The notes under the pieces were generated by a model. That model was not told the origin of the DNA. It did no database searches and saw nothing but the letters and a program-made list of their open reading frames with translations. A DNA stretch of 64,000 bases from the NCBI RefSeq assembly GCF_900699045.1, contig NZ_CAADHL010000002.1, forward strand, positions 1 through 64,000, given 5' to 3'. Below are positions 55,862 through 64,000 of the stretch, in pieces; the first letter of the stretch is position 1; the number at the start of each line of letters is the position of its first letter. The position numbers and the translations under genes are program-made. This DNA comes from Candidatus Williamhamiltonella defendens. GTDB taxonomy: Bacteria > Pseudomonadota > Gammaproteobacteria > Enterobacterales > Enterobacteriaceae.

Positions 55862-56288
55862 TGACGGTCGTAGCATGTTCATTCTCTGTATCTTTTGGAA
55901 AGATTTATGGGTGGTCTTTTTTGATGAAAATCATGCGGTTTCTATTGGCTTATCACCGTTTCGATTAAAAATGATCTTTTTTACACTCCTGAGTGCTTGA
56001 ACGGTTGTAACATTGCAAACGGTGGGTGCCATTTTAGTGATCTCTATGGTGATCCACACCTAGCCAACCGCTTATCTTCTAACAGATCGTTTTGGCTATT
56101 TATTGATCATGGCGATTATGATTGGTCCCGTGACTAGTAATCTTGGTGCTTATTGAAGTTTTTACCTTAATGGTTACACGGACGGGATAATCGTCACTCT
56201 ATAAACGTTGTTTTTATTGGCTTTGTATTTTTCTCCTAAATATAGTGTATTGGCTCGTCGTTATCATATCTATAAAAATTGCCTAAGT
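55862..56288 (+). pseudogene. yfeC: yfeC pseudogene, 3' part (metal ABC transporter permease)
   Basis: Reads [40 protein letters not shown], then a stop and TVGAILVISMVIHT, TAYLLTDRFGYLLIMAIMIG. These are the last membrane helices of YfeC. The first half, with at least five helices, is missing because of the deletion that joins it to yfeB. Confidence 0.85.
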
Positions 56289-56296
56289 CTTCCTTA

Positions 56297-57068
56297 ATGA
56301 AAATCTTGATGAATACTGTTTTGAATCTGATCACGGAACCTTTTACCTATCCTTTTATGCAGAGAGCATTAATAATTTCCGTAGTGACAGGCATGGTATG
56401 TTCTATGTTTTCATGCTACTTGGTATTCAAAGGTTGGTCATGAATGGGGGATACCATTTCTCATGCGGTATTACCCAGTATTGTGCTTGCCTTTTTATTA
56501 GGAATACCTATTATTACTAATAGGCGCATTTGCTTCTAGTATTTTTTACGCTTTTGCCATTGGATATATCAAAGAAAACAGTAGAGTCAAAAAAGATACT
56601 GTAATGGTCATCTTTTATTTGGTCATATATTAGGCGTTACAATATCTAAATTTCATCAAACCATCTGGATCTCTAGGGTGACTTTTTTGTAATGCTATTC
56701 AAACGTAAAGATTTTATATTGTACTATTTTGATAATAATCATGCCAAAATCATCGGATTACACGTTACATTATTAAATTATGGGTTACTTTTTTACTTTC
56801 ATTGACGATTGTGGCGTCTTTTCAAGCGGTTAGAGTGATATTGGTGATAGCGATGTTGATAGCACCTAGCATGACTGCTTTAATGCTATATCAACAATTT
56901 CATCAAATGTTGATCATCACGATTTTAGTTGCAGTGCTTTCCTGTATTTCCGGCATTTTATTGAGCGTTCACATCGATGATGCTACAGAGCTTTTTATTG
57001 TGATAGTACAGGCAGTCATTTTTATGAGTGCATCAATTTATAAGCAAATTAATGGCATCAAAAAATGA
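56297..57068 (+). pseudogene. yfeD: yfeD pseudogene (metal ABC transporter permease)
   Basis: Starts MKILMNTVLNLITEPFTYPFMQRALIISVV and continues with LVFKGWS, a stop, GDTISHAVLPSIVLAFLLG and VKKDTVMVIFYL in shifted frames. It ends in an open stretch of 88 codons (56802-57068) containing ASFQAVRVILVIAMLIAPSM, the last helices. Its stop overlaps the ydjM start (ATGA). It would have formed the inner-membrane channel with YfeC. Confidence 0.85.
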
Positions 57069-57616
57069 CCGGGGAAGGACATTTAATTTTTTCTATCGCT
57101 TGTGCCATTTTTGCTAAAAAAGCCGCATTGACACCTCAATTAGCGAATGGAGATTGGTGGCATATTATCCCAGCCTCACTGTTAACATCCTTATTACCTG
57201 ATATTGATCATCCTTATTCCCTCTTAGGACAAAGATTAAGATGGATTTCACGCCCAATTTTCCGTGTATTCGGCCATAGAGGTTTCACTCACAGTCTTTT
57301 TGCGATTATTGCCGGAATCATTTTATTTCAGATCAATTTTGCAAGTCATGGTGTTTTCGCAACAGATGTGCTACAGGGGATGGTGGTAGGATATTTAAGT
57401 CATTTACTGGCCGACATGTTAACGCCATCAGGCATTCCCCTTTTTTGGCCATATCGACAACGTTTTCGAATTCCTTTGATTAATACAAAAAGAAGTCAAT
57501 TATCAGAACGAATATTTTGTGTATTATTAGTTCTTATCGCACTGTATTGGCAAACTGATATAGCTACTTTTATACAGCTTTATGTTAAAAAACTTTCAAT
57601 TTTTGGCGACTTCTAA
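57065..57616 (+). CDS. ydjM: YdjM family inner-membrane metal-dependent hydrolase
   Basis: A 183-residue membrane protein of the LexA-binding/YdjM family (E. coli about 196). It has the family's metal-binding pattern: GEGHLIFS near the start, LLTSLLPDIDHPYSLLGQRL, FGHRGFTHSLFAI and GYLSHLLADMLTPSGIPLFWPY. Four hydrophobic segments. The start overlaps the dead yfeD stop by four bases and has no independent promoter visible; the E. coli LexA site is not evident. In E. coli ydjN (tcyP) is the next gene, and a fragment of it follows here. Substrate unknown. Confidence 0.88.
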   Translation: MTGEGHLIFSIACAIFAKKAALTPQLANGDWWHIIPASLLTSLLPDIDHPYSLLGQRLRWISRPIFRVFGHRGFTHSLFAIIAGIILFQINFASHGVFATDVLQGMVVGYLSHLLADMLTPSGIPLFWPYRQRFRIPLINTKRSQLSERIFCVLLVLIALYWQTDIATFIQLYVKKLSIFGDF

Positions 57617-57670
57617 TGTATTTACTCATTATGATGAGTTTGTTGGCATTGGTTATGAATTGAGTCACCT

Positions 57671-57987
57671 TTGAGTATGCTACTCACCCCTTATGTTGTC
57701 TGGAGCATGATGACAAAAATAGTTGCCACTACTGATGTTCATCACATATTGAAATCAGGTCATTTTGTGATTGCCTCTTATGTAGGTTTGGGGATGATAT
57801 TTTTAGTACATGCCTTGTTGCTCTTTCTTTCAGGTGTTGCTCCGAGAAAATTTTTTCGGCACGCTTGGCCTGTTTTTACTTTTGCGTTTACCATCCATTA
57901 TAGCACGGCGAGTATTTCTCTTAATATTGAAGTTGCAACTCATCGGTTGAGGGTGTCTGAGTCTATTGCTAATTTTTTCAGCTTCCT
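57671..57987 (+). pseudogene. tcyP: tcyP (ydjN) fragment, cystine symporter
   Basis: An internal piece of about 105 codons from the 460-residue L-cystine/cation symporter TcyP: LLTPYVVWSMMTKIVAT, SGHFVIASYVGLGMIFLVH, HAWPVFTFAFT and [13 protein letters not shown]. The N-terminal 220 residues and the C-terminal 140 are gone. The remaining frame ends in DNA that is the antisense of ispE. A deletion has thus brought ispE up against the fragment. Confidence 0.85.
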
Positions 57988-58827
57988 TTTTAAAGGAGAA
58001 ATTTGGGTGCTATATGTCACAAAACCATAGATCCCCTTGGGAACCTTCTCGAGTATGTCACGTGCCTCGGATTCTGTATTAAATTCACTAAAAATACAGG
58101 CGCCCGTTCCAGTTAGGCGTGCCGGCGCATATTTTGAAATCCAAGAAAGCAGTTCATCAACTTTAGGAAAATGTTTTCTTACAATAGATTCGCAATCATT
58201 ATGATAAGGTGCGTCCAAAAGTGTTGATAGTGAGCGTCTGGGCGTGTTCCTTTTTAACTGAGGATCAGAAAAAACCATTTTGGTTGAAATCTTCACATCA
58301 GAATATAAAACTAAATACCATTTTAGGGGCCATTTAACAGGTTGCAGACGATCTCCTACACCCTCTGCAAAAGCTGAGTTTCCATAAATAAAAACAGGGA
58401 CATCTGTTCCTAATTTTAAACCTAGCACTGCCAGTTCATTTTCGCTAAAATTGAATCTCCATAAGTGATTCAGGGCCAATAACACCGTTGCCGCATTAGA
58501 GGATCCACCCCCTAATCCCCCTCCTATTGGTACGTATTTTTTAATGCTGATCTCAGCCCCTCTTGGTAAAGAGCCTGTTTGTGATTTTTTTCTTGGCTGC
58601 TGTTGTAACAAACGTGCCGCTCGAACTACTAAATTTTGATCATGACTCACATTCGGGATGGGCGTCATTAAAAGGATTTGTTCGTCTTGGCGAGGCACAA
58701 TCGTGATTTCATCCCCATAATTGAGAAAAATAAACAGGGTCTGCAATTGATGATAACCATCAGGCTGCTTCCCTGTGATATAAAGAAATACGTTAAGTTT
58801 TGCTGGAGAAGCCAAAACCAGTTTCAT
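57940..58827 (-). CDS. ispE: 4-diphosphocytidyl-2-C-methyl-D-erythritol kinase
   Basis: Fourth step of the MEP isoprenoid pathway: ATP-dependent phosphorylation of CDP-methylerythritol. GHMP kinase fold, 295 residues (E. coli 283). Lys10 lies in [13 protein letters not shown], the ATP loop is [21 protein letters not shown], catalytic Asp lies in [11 protein letters not shown], and [14 protein letters not shown] is the C-terminal glycine motif. ATG at 58827 overlaps the lolB stop (ATGA). The last dozen residues ([12 protein letters not shown]) have no counterpart in E. coli and are the antisense of the tcyP fragment, so the natural stop has been lost or moved. The kinase core is unaffected. 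Confidence 0.94.
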   Translation of the reverse strand: MKLVLASPAKLNVFLYITGKQPDGYHQLQTLFIFLNYGDEITIVPRQDEQILLMTPIPNVSHDQNLVVRAARLLQQQPRKKSQTGSLPRGAEISIKKYVPIGGGLGGGSSNAATVLLALNHLWRFNFSENELAVLGLKLGTDVPVFIYGNSAFAEGVGDRLQPVKWPLKWYLVLYSDVKISTKMVFSDPQLKRNTPRRSLSTLLDAPYHNDCESIVRKHFPKVDELLSWISKYAPARLTGTGACIFSEFNTESEARDILEKVPKGIYGFVTYSTQISPLKRKLKKLAIDSDTLNR

Positions 58828-59474
58828 TTTAATATCCAATGATTTATTTTGAGTGTCATTCTCTGATCTTGATGATTTGGAGAAATTAAATATAGTTCAA
58901 GCCGTTCAGGCAATATTGGCGTTATTTTTGTATTGTAAGCTTGATAGTAGACCTTCCAGGTTTGTTCTTTTGTGTGATGAATCAGCATTTTTAGGCAAGA
59001 TTGGTGATTCAAAATGATCTCATCAGCATCGCTCGATGCGCCTATAATCCAACGAGACAAATCTTCCAAAGGAATCGGTATTCCCGTGAATTTGAATAAA
59101 ATCTCTTCTGCATCACCCTTTATCTCGCCTTGATCTTTATATTTAGCCATATCAACACGTCCATTGGTCACTTTCAGTTCAAATGCAGTTTGGCCAAGAT
59201 GGCTCATTAACAATAAATGATAATTTTTAGGTGAATATTGTTGCCAAAAAAATCGCGCAGAGGCCTTTTTTTTATTAGAAAAATAAGCCACTGATCCCTG
59301 AATTTGAAATTGTTGAATTTGTTTTAATTGATGCTGATATTCTTGCCATTGATCAGAAACGATATGATTTTTTAATACAGAAGAGAATTCGGGGGCTTTA
59401 AAAGCGCTACAGGCAGCTAGTAATAAAACACTCAATGGTAATAACCGATAAAAACAAATTTTAAAGATTAGCAT
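58824..59474 (-). CDS. lolB: outer-membrane lipoprotein receptor LolB
   Basis: Accepts lipoproteins from periplasmic LolA and inserts them into the outer membrane. It has 216 residues (E. coli 207). Lipoprotein signal with lipobox LAAC (Cys22). The beta-barrel-like body matches at [39 protein letters not shown], the [17 protein letters not shown] helix and [11 protein letters not shown] at the end. Divergent from the hemA pseudogene, as in E. coli, and translationally coupled to ispE by an ATGA overlap. Confidence 0.94.
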   Translation of the reverse strand: MLIFKICFYRLLPLSVLLLAACSAFKAPEFSSVLKNHIVSDQWQEYQHQLKQIQQFQIQGSVAYFSNKKKASARFFWQQYSPKNYHLLLMSHLGQTAFELKVTNGRVDMAKYKDQGEIKGDAEEILFKFTGIPIPLEDLSRWIIGASSDADEIILNHQSCLKMLIHHTKEQTWKVYYQAYNTKITPILPERLELYLISPNHQDQRMTLKINHWILK

Positions 59475-59639
59475 ATTGACATTCTCTTTTTTAAAAAAAT
59501 AGGATCATGAATGGAGGGCTGTTTTTTATAGATGAGAAGGATCTCTTCTATCACGTTGAATCCCACTCAAACAGTAGACCTTACTTTATCTCTATAAAAG
59601 TTTTTTAACTTTTCAGATCATCATCCAAAATTTCTTGTC

Positions 59640-60920
59640 ATGACTTTATTCGCGCTAGGTGTTAATAATAAAACAACAGCTGTTGCTTTACGTGAAAAAT
59701 GAGTTTTTTACCTGATTGTTTTGAACAGGAGTTCCATCATTTAATCTAAACAACCCTGGTAAAAGCAGCGGGTTTTTATTCACATGCAATCGCATTGAGT
59801 TTTATATTAGCGCATAAAATCAGTTAGGTTGAGAAAAAAACTGATTCAATGGTTATGTGAATATCACTATCTGAAACCTGAAGAGCTGATTAAAAGCTTC
59901 TACAACCTGAAGAGCTGATTAAAAGCTTCTACTAGTATTATGATGTTTAGGCGGTTGAGCATCTGATGTGTGTTGTGATCAGTCTAGACTGTCTGATATT
60001 AGGAGATCTACAAATTTTGGATCAAATTAAAAAGCATTTACTCGATCTCAACCGCACCAAATCCTGTCTTATGACCTAAAGCGGTTATTTCAAAAATCTT
60101 TTTCAGTCGCAAAACAAGTGTAAACTGAAACTGATATTGGTGTAAACGCTGTCTCTTTTGCGTTTTCTGCCTGCAGTCTAGCGAGGCGGATTTTTAAATC
60201 TCTTTCTAAAGTTACCGTATTATTAATTAGAGCAGAAGAAACCATTGAGTTGATGGCGCGTCATCTATTTAAACATAAGGTAAACGTCTTATTATTGCAA
60301 AATTATACTTTTGAAAAGGCACTTTGCTTCGGAAATGACTTCGGCACCGATGTCATCATATTCCAGGAGATATAGCATCCCGTTTATATGAAGCCAATAT
60401 CACCATAAGCTCAATAGCTAGCCAGTTGCCATCATTGATAAAAACATGATTAAGGAAGCGCTTAAAAAACAACGACATTAGCCCATGATTTTTATAGATA
60501 TTACGGTATTAAGAGACATGAGCCCGAAGTCGGTCATGTGCCAAATGTTTACCTCTATAATATCGATGACTTATAAAGTATTATTGAACGTCATCTTGCA
60601 CATCGAAAAAAAGCCTTTTTCAAATCGGAGTCGATTATGAAATAAGAAAGTCTTAATTTTATCTCTTGGGTCAGATTACAAAGTGCGTCTGAAATGATTC
60701 GTAAATATAGTTCTAAAGCAGATCAAATACAGATTGCTCGCGCAGAAAAAGCATCATCGGCGATGCAAAAAGGAGATAATCTAGAAAAACATTGTACGCA
60801 TTGATACATAAGCTGAGGGATTAGCTGATTCATGCGCCAACCTCTTCTTTGAAAGAACTAGTTATTAATGGTGAGATTGAGCGCTTTAATTTTTTGCATG
60901 AGAGCTTAGAATACTCCAGA
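59640..60920 (+). pseudogene. hemA: hemA pseudogene (glutamyl-tRNA reductase)
   Basis: First committed enzyme of C5 tetrapyrrole synthesis. The start MTLFALGVNNKTTAVALREK is intact, followed by a TGA at codon 21. Further on: HLMCVVISLDCLILGDLQILDQIKK, FAAC-like text, TVLLIRAEETIELMARHLFKHK, MIKEALKKQRH, MIFIDITVLRDM, and AxxxFFERTS at the end. The catalytic Cys block (STCNRTELY) is not recognisable. A 29-base tandem duplication (59875-59932) and many frameshifts add to the damage. The last codons run open into the prfA upstream region. Clearly non-functional. Confidence 0.93.
59875..59932. repeat. 29-bp exact tandem duplication inside the hemA pseudogene
   Basis: Two identical head-to-tail copies of a 29-base unit starting AACCTGAAGAGCTGATT. 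The unit encodes PEELIKSFY-like text of hemA. An insertion of 29 is not a multiple of three, so it would by itself have shifted the frame. Confidence 0.95.
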
Positions 60921-61010
60921 CTACTTCATTTTAAAAAACAGGTTGCTAAAAAAGATACCCTAATTAAAAAACGATTTCTTATCTCTTTTGTTATAGGACT
61001 GGCATTACAA

Positions 61011-62093
61011 ATGAAGCCATCTTTTATTAAAAAATTAGAAGCATTACAAGAGCGTCACCAAGAGTTGCAAGCGCACCTTGCAAATCCTTTGACCATTCAA
61101 GATCAAGAACGCTTTCGTATGATGTCTCGAGAATATTCTCAGCTCAGCAACATTGCTGAGCTTTTTATAGAATGGCTTAAGATACAAAATGAGATGATAG
61201 CTACGAAAAGCTTGTTGCAAGATCCTGAAATGCATGAAATGGCCACTGAAGAATTAGAAAAAGCTAAAATTCAAAGTGAGCAATTAACACAACAGTTACA
61301 AATTTTGTTATTACCCAAAGATATCGATGATGCAAGAAGTTGTTTTCTAGAAATTCGGGCAGGTACAGGGGGTGATGAAGCAGCGATTTTTGCCGGAGAT
61401 TTATTCCGAATGTATGCCAGATATGCCGAATCGCATTTGTGGAAAATAGAAATCATCAGTGCTCATGAAGGTGAGCATGGCGGCTATAAAGAAATGATTA
61501 CCAAAATTTCTGGGGAAGGGGTGTATGGGCAATTAAAATTTGAATCCGGCGGCCATAGAGTACAAAGAGTACCTACAACTGAATCACAGGGGCGTATTCA
61601 CACTTCGGCTTGTACTGTTGCGGTTATGCCAGAAATTCCTGAAGAAGAGTTGCCCAAAATCACTTTTTCTGATTTGCGTATTGACACATTTCGTTCATCC
61701 GGTGCTGGTGGTCAGCATGTCAATACTACAGATTCGGCGATTCGCATCACACATTTACCAACAGGCATTGTGGTTGAATGTCAAGATGAGCGTTCTCAGC
61801 ATAAAAACAAGGCAAAAGCGATGTCTGTATTAGGCGCGCGTATGCACGCCGCGCAGGTGCAAAAAAGACAACAGGTTCAAGCTTCTGAGCGGCGAAATTT
61901 GCTGGGCTCTGGTGATCGCTCTGATCGTCATCGTACTTATAATTTTCCTCAAGGTCGCGTCACAGATCATCGTATCAATCTCACCTTATATCGTTTAGAT
62001 GAAGTGATGTCGGGTAAGCTAGATATATTAATTCATCCTCTTTTACGTGAGCATCAAGCCGATCTTCTTTCCGCATTATCTGAACAGGAATGA
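61011..62093 (+). CDS. prfA: peptide chain release factor 1
   Basis: Decodes UAA and UAG and triggers peptide release. It has 360 residues, equal to E. coli. The codon-recognition tripeptide lies in [10 protein letters not shown] (P-T-T, where E. coli has P-A-T). [18 protein letters not shown] carries the GGQ catalytic motif near residue 233, the site methylated by PrmC. I set the start at ATG 61011 ([16 protein letters not shown]); the open frame continues 54 codons upstream, but those encode the hemA C-terminus. It follows dead hemA and precedes prmC by one base, the conserved hemA-prfA-prmC unit. Confidence 0.96.
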   Translation: MKPSFIKKLEALQERHQELQAHLANPLTIQDQERFRMMSREYSQLSNIAELFIEWLKIQNEMIATKSLLQDPEMHEMATEELEKAKIQSEQLTQQLQILLLPKDIDDARSCFLEIRAGTGGDEAAIFAGDLFRMYARYAESHLWKIEIISAHEGEHGGYKEMITKISGEGVYGQLKFESGGHRVQRVPTTESQGRIHTSACTVAVMPEIPEEELPKITFSDLRIDTFRSSGAGGQHVNTTDSAIRITHLPTGIVVECQDERSQHKNKAKAMSVLGARMHAAQVQKRQQVQASERRNLLGSGDRSDRHRTYNFPQGRVTDHRINLTLYRLDEVMSGKLDILIHPLLREHQADLLSALSEQE

Positions 62094-62094
62094 A

Positions 62095-62952
62095 ATGAAT
62101 TATCAGCAATGGTTTATTGATACCATTCAGAGATTAGCTCAAAGTGACAGCCCAAAAAGGGATGCCGAAATTCTTTTAGGATATGTGACAGGTAAACCTC
62201 GTAGCGTATTGCTTGGTTTTAGTGAGACAAAATTAACGGTGGAAGAACAGGCATCGCTTGAAATCATAGTGCACCGTCGAGCGCAAGGTGAACCTATTGC
62301 TTATTTGATAGGTGAACGTGAGTTTTGGTCTTTGCCTATCCATGTATCACCGGTGACCTTAATTCCACGCTATGATACCGAATGTTTAGTAGAGCAAGCG
62401 TTGAAATATATCCCCCCGGGGAGTTTACGTGTTTTAGATTTAGGTACAGGAACAGGGTGTATCGCCTTGGCTTTAAGGCGTGAGCGTTCAGATTGCACGA
62501 TTATTGGTACAGATATAAAAGAAGAAGCCGTTAAACTGGCTGCTCATAATGCAAAAAAACTGGGGTTGCAACATCTTTCTTTTTTTCAGGGAAACTGGTT
62601 TTCGGCTATAAATGGATATTTTTCTGTCATTGTCAGTAATCCGCCTTATATAGATGCCGAAGATCCTCATCTTAATAAAGGCGATCTGCGCTACGAACCG
62701 CTCAGCGCATTGGTATCGGCAGATGAAGGTATGGCAGATTTAAAACACATTATCAGAGAAGCTCCACATTATCTGACATCCTATGGTTGGTTGTTACTTG
62801 AGCATGGATGGCAGCAGTCAGATAAAATACAAACATTATTCCATCAAACCGGGTTTTCTTCTGTTTCCACTTGTAGAGATATTGGAGGGCATCCCAGAGT
62901 GACATCTGGTCAATGGGTTCCTACAGCATTGAAGGCTAAAAATAGAAAATAA
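62095..62952 (+). CDS. prmC: release factor glutamine methyltransferase
   Basis: Methylates the GGQ glutamine of RF1 and RF2 with SAM. It has 285 residues (E. coli 277). An N-terminal helical domain (about 1-85) binds the factor. SAM motif I VLDLGTGTGCIALALRRE is at about 114-130, and NPPY (182-185), in VSNPPYIDAED, binds the glutamine amide. ATG at 62095 has AGGA six bases upstream, inside the prfA stop region; the longer frame overlapping prfA is rejected. sirB2, sirB1 and kdsA, which follow in E. coli, are absent. Confidence 0.95.
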   Translation: MNYQQWFIDTIQRLAQSDSPKRDAEILLGYVTGKPRSVLLGFSETKLTVEEQASLEIIVHRRAQGEPIAYLIGEREFWSLPIHVSPVTLIPRYDTECLVEQALKYIPPGSLRVLDLGTGTGCIALALRRERSDCTIIGTDIKEEAVKLAAHNAKKLGLQHLSFFQGNWFSAINGYFSVIVSNPPYIDAEDPHLNKGDLRYEPLSALVSADEGMADLKHIIREAPHYLTSYGWLLLEHGWQQSDKIQTLFHQTGFSSVSTCRDIGGHPRVTSGQWVPTALKAKNRK

Positions 62953-63056
62953 ACACACTGTTAACAACGCGTTTATTTTTTGATTTTAGATTTTTTAAAG
63001 AATGCTAATAAAGCTGGTGATAAAATCTTTGAAATAAAAATGTGAGGTAAATGACT

Positions 63057-63749
63057 ATGAAACAGATCTATCATATCCATAAAGAAAAATTACGTAAATC
63101 TTGGCGCGGTTATCGGCTTGCTCCTATTGCATTATCTATTAGCACGGTATTTTTTTTAACAGCGTGTGAAAAATCAGATCAAACCGTCTCGCTTTATCAA
63201 AATGCAGACGATTGCTCCAAAGCCCATCCTTCTATGAATCAGCAGTGTGTACAGGCATATCAAGTCGCATTAAAAGAGGCGATAAAAACATCACCTAAAT
63301 ATGCCAGTCGTGAAGACTGTGTCGCTGAGTTTGGTCAATCACAATGTACTAAAGTAACATCTGAACAGGCGGACATACTGGCCACTTCATCCACAACAGA
63401 TAAAAATAGCACTGTACAACCGCAGGAAAGTTGTGGCATGTGGATGCCATTAATGGCCGGTTACATGATGGGGAAAATTATGGGCGGAGGATTCAATCAG
63501 CAACCTTTATTTACTTCTCAATCTTCCACTAGCCCTATGAAGGATAAGTTTGTGGATGCTACAGGAAAAAATTATGGAGCAGCAACTTATGGTCGTACCA
63601 TGAATCTGCCTAAAAGTGCCCTTGCTCCAAAACCTTCTGTCACAAAAACCCTCACTCGAGGGGGGTTTGGCCAAACCGTTACTCAATATGCCTCAATAAA
63701 ACAGGGCGGTATTTCTTCAAAATCCTTCTCTCGTAGGTCCGGGAGATAA
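63057..63749 (+). CDS. ygiB: DUF1190 lipoprotein YgiB
   Basis: A 230-residue protein matching E. coli YgiB (about 223). A long N-terminus ([21 protein letters not shown]) leads to a lipobox LTAC (Cys37), then [54 protein letters not shown] and a Ser/Thr/Gly-rich tail with DATGKNYGA. Function is not established; the family is usually paired with the ATP-grasp protein YgiC. I prefer the ATG at 63057 (GAGG nine bases upstream) to the one at 63051. In E. coli it belongs to tolC-ygiABC; here it follows prmC, with ygiC broken behind it. Confidence 0.9.
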   Translation: MKQIYHIHKEKLRKSWRGYRLAPIALSISTVFFLTACEKSDQTVSLYQNADDCSKAHPSMNQQCVQAYQVALKEAIKTSPKYASREDCVAEFGQSQCTKVTSEQADILATSSTTDKNSTVQPQESCGMWMPLMAGYMMGKIMGGGFNQQPLFTSQSSTSPMKDKFVDATGKNYGAATYGRTMNLPKSALAPKPSVTKTLTRGGFGQTVTQYASIKQGGISSKSFSRRSGR

Positions 63750-63768
63750 TACGTGCTAGTTTTTCGTT

Positions 63769-64000
63769 ATGAAACATGTCACCATTAAAGAACGTCCAGA
63801 TTGTCGTAAAAAAGCGGATGAATTTAATTTTTATTTTCACAGCATGCATGGTAAAGATTACTGATATGAAGAAGTTTACTATCAATTGACCCTCGCTCAG
63901 ATTGAAGAACTAGAAAATACAACAGCAAAGTTGTATCAAATGTGCGTAGAATCTGTAGAAAAGTCGTTAATAGTGAAGAACAACTGACCCAATTTTATAT
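63769..64000 (+). pseudogene. ygiC: ygiC pseudogene, 5' part (ATP-grasp protein), cut by window end
   Basis: The ATG at 63769 opens KHVTIKERPDCRKKADEFNF, FHSMHGKDY, where the next Trp codon is TGA, then YEEVYYQLTLAQIEELENTTAKLYQM and a frameshift near 63970. This follows E. coli YgiC, a glutathionylspermidine-synthase-like ATP-grasp protein. One nonsense codon plus one frameshift within 230 bases make it a pseudogene. The rest lies outside the window. Confidence 0.88.

Noticed and set aside
41000-63830. Trp codons replaced by TGA in pabB and ygiC, raising the idea of UGA recoded as Trp.
   Set aside because: Both genes have other lesions, hmuV shows a Trp to TAG change as well, and intact genes (lolB, prfA) end in TGA. 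UGA is an ordinary stop here.

Overview
The window reads as part of the chromosome of a host-restricted gammaproteobacterium of the order Enterobacterales. Its intact genes match Escherichia/Yersinia proteins nearly end to end and keep enteric neighbourhoods. They are separated by long AT-rich stretches and by an unusually high number of pseudogenes. The combination of a Yersinia-type hmu haem locus, a yfe metal locus, a tad pilus locus and this level of decay suggests a facultative insect symbiont of the Hamiltonella/Regiella/Fukatsuia/Arsenophonus/Sodalis kind. The genus is inference and cannot be fixed from the sequence alone.

Layout. Positions 1-111 hold the promoter and boxA leader of an rRNA operon that runs leftward out of the window. 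Positions 112-4100 are mostly decayed: an unidentified plus-strand gene remnant and a ycbK (DUF882) pseudogene. Positions 4120-9469 hold rlmB, rnr and purA on the minus strand (the nsrR slot is empty) and a ygiM-like gene. A decayed ArnT-like glycosyltransferase follows, then tyrP, nrdB and nrdA on the minus strand with a NrdR-type box upstream. Positions 16900-22980 are about 6 kb of wreckage in which C-D-E-F-G genes of a tad (Flp pilus) locus can still be recognised, followed by a tolC pseudogene. Then come crr-ptsI-ptsH, deaD, and the classical pnp-rpsO-truB-rbfA-infB-nusA-rimP-tRNA-fMet cluster, tRNA-Leu(GAG) and secG, all on the minus strand, and ychF on the plus strand.

Positions 40900-48100 are again decayed: pabB, an unidentified membrane protein region, and hmuV, hmuU, hmuT and hmuS. 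The haem receptor hmuR remains fully open and has a Fur-like site upstream. Positions 50462-54190 hold yafS, gloB, mltD and yafD; mltD has a damaged 3' end and yafD a damaged 5' end. Next come dead yfeABCD, an open ydjM, and a tcyP fragment that runs into the 3' end of ispE. The lolB-ispE and hemA-prfA-prmC pairs are divergent as in E. coli, but hemA is a pseudogene. The window ends with ygiB and a broken ygiC.

Taken together, information processing (translation initiation, rRNA methylation, RNA decay, release factors), nucleotide synthesis, the PTS core, lipoprotein sorting and the isoprenoid step are kept. Metal and haem uptake, folate precursor (pabB), the first committed haem step (hemA), the TolC exit duct and adhesion pili are being lost. 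I found no CRISPR array, no intact transposase, no prophage and no convincing new multigene system. The most informative signals are the pattern of partial decay (intact receptor over dead transporter, dead hemA before intact prfA), a possible poly-A slippage start in yafD, and the fossil tad locus.
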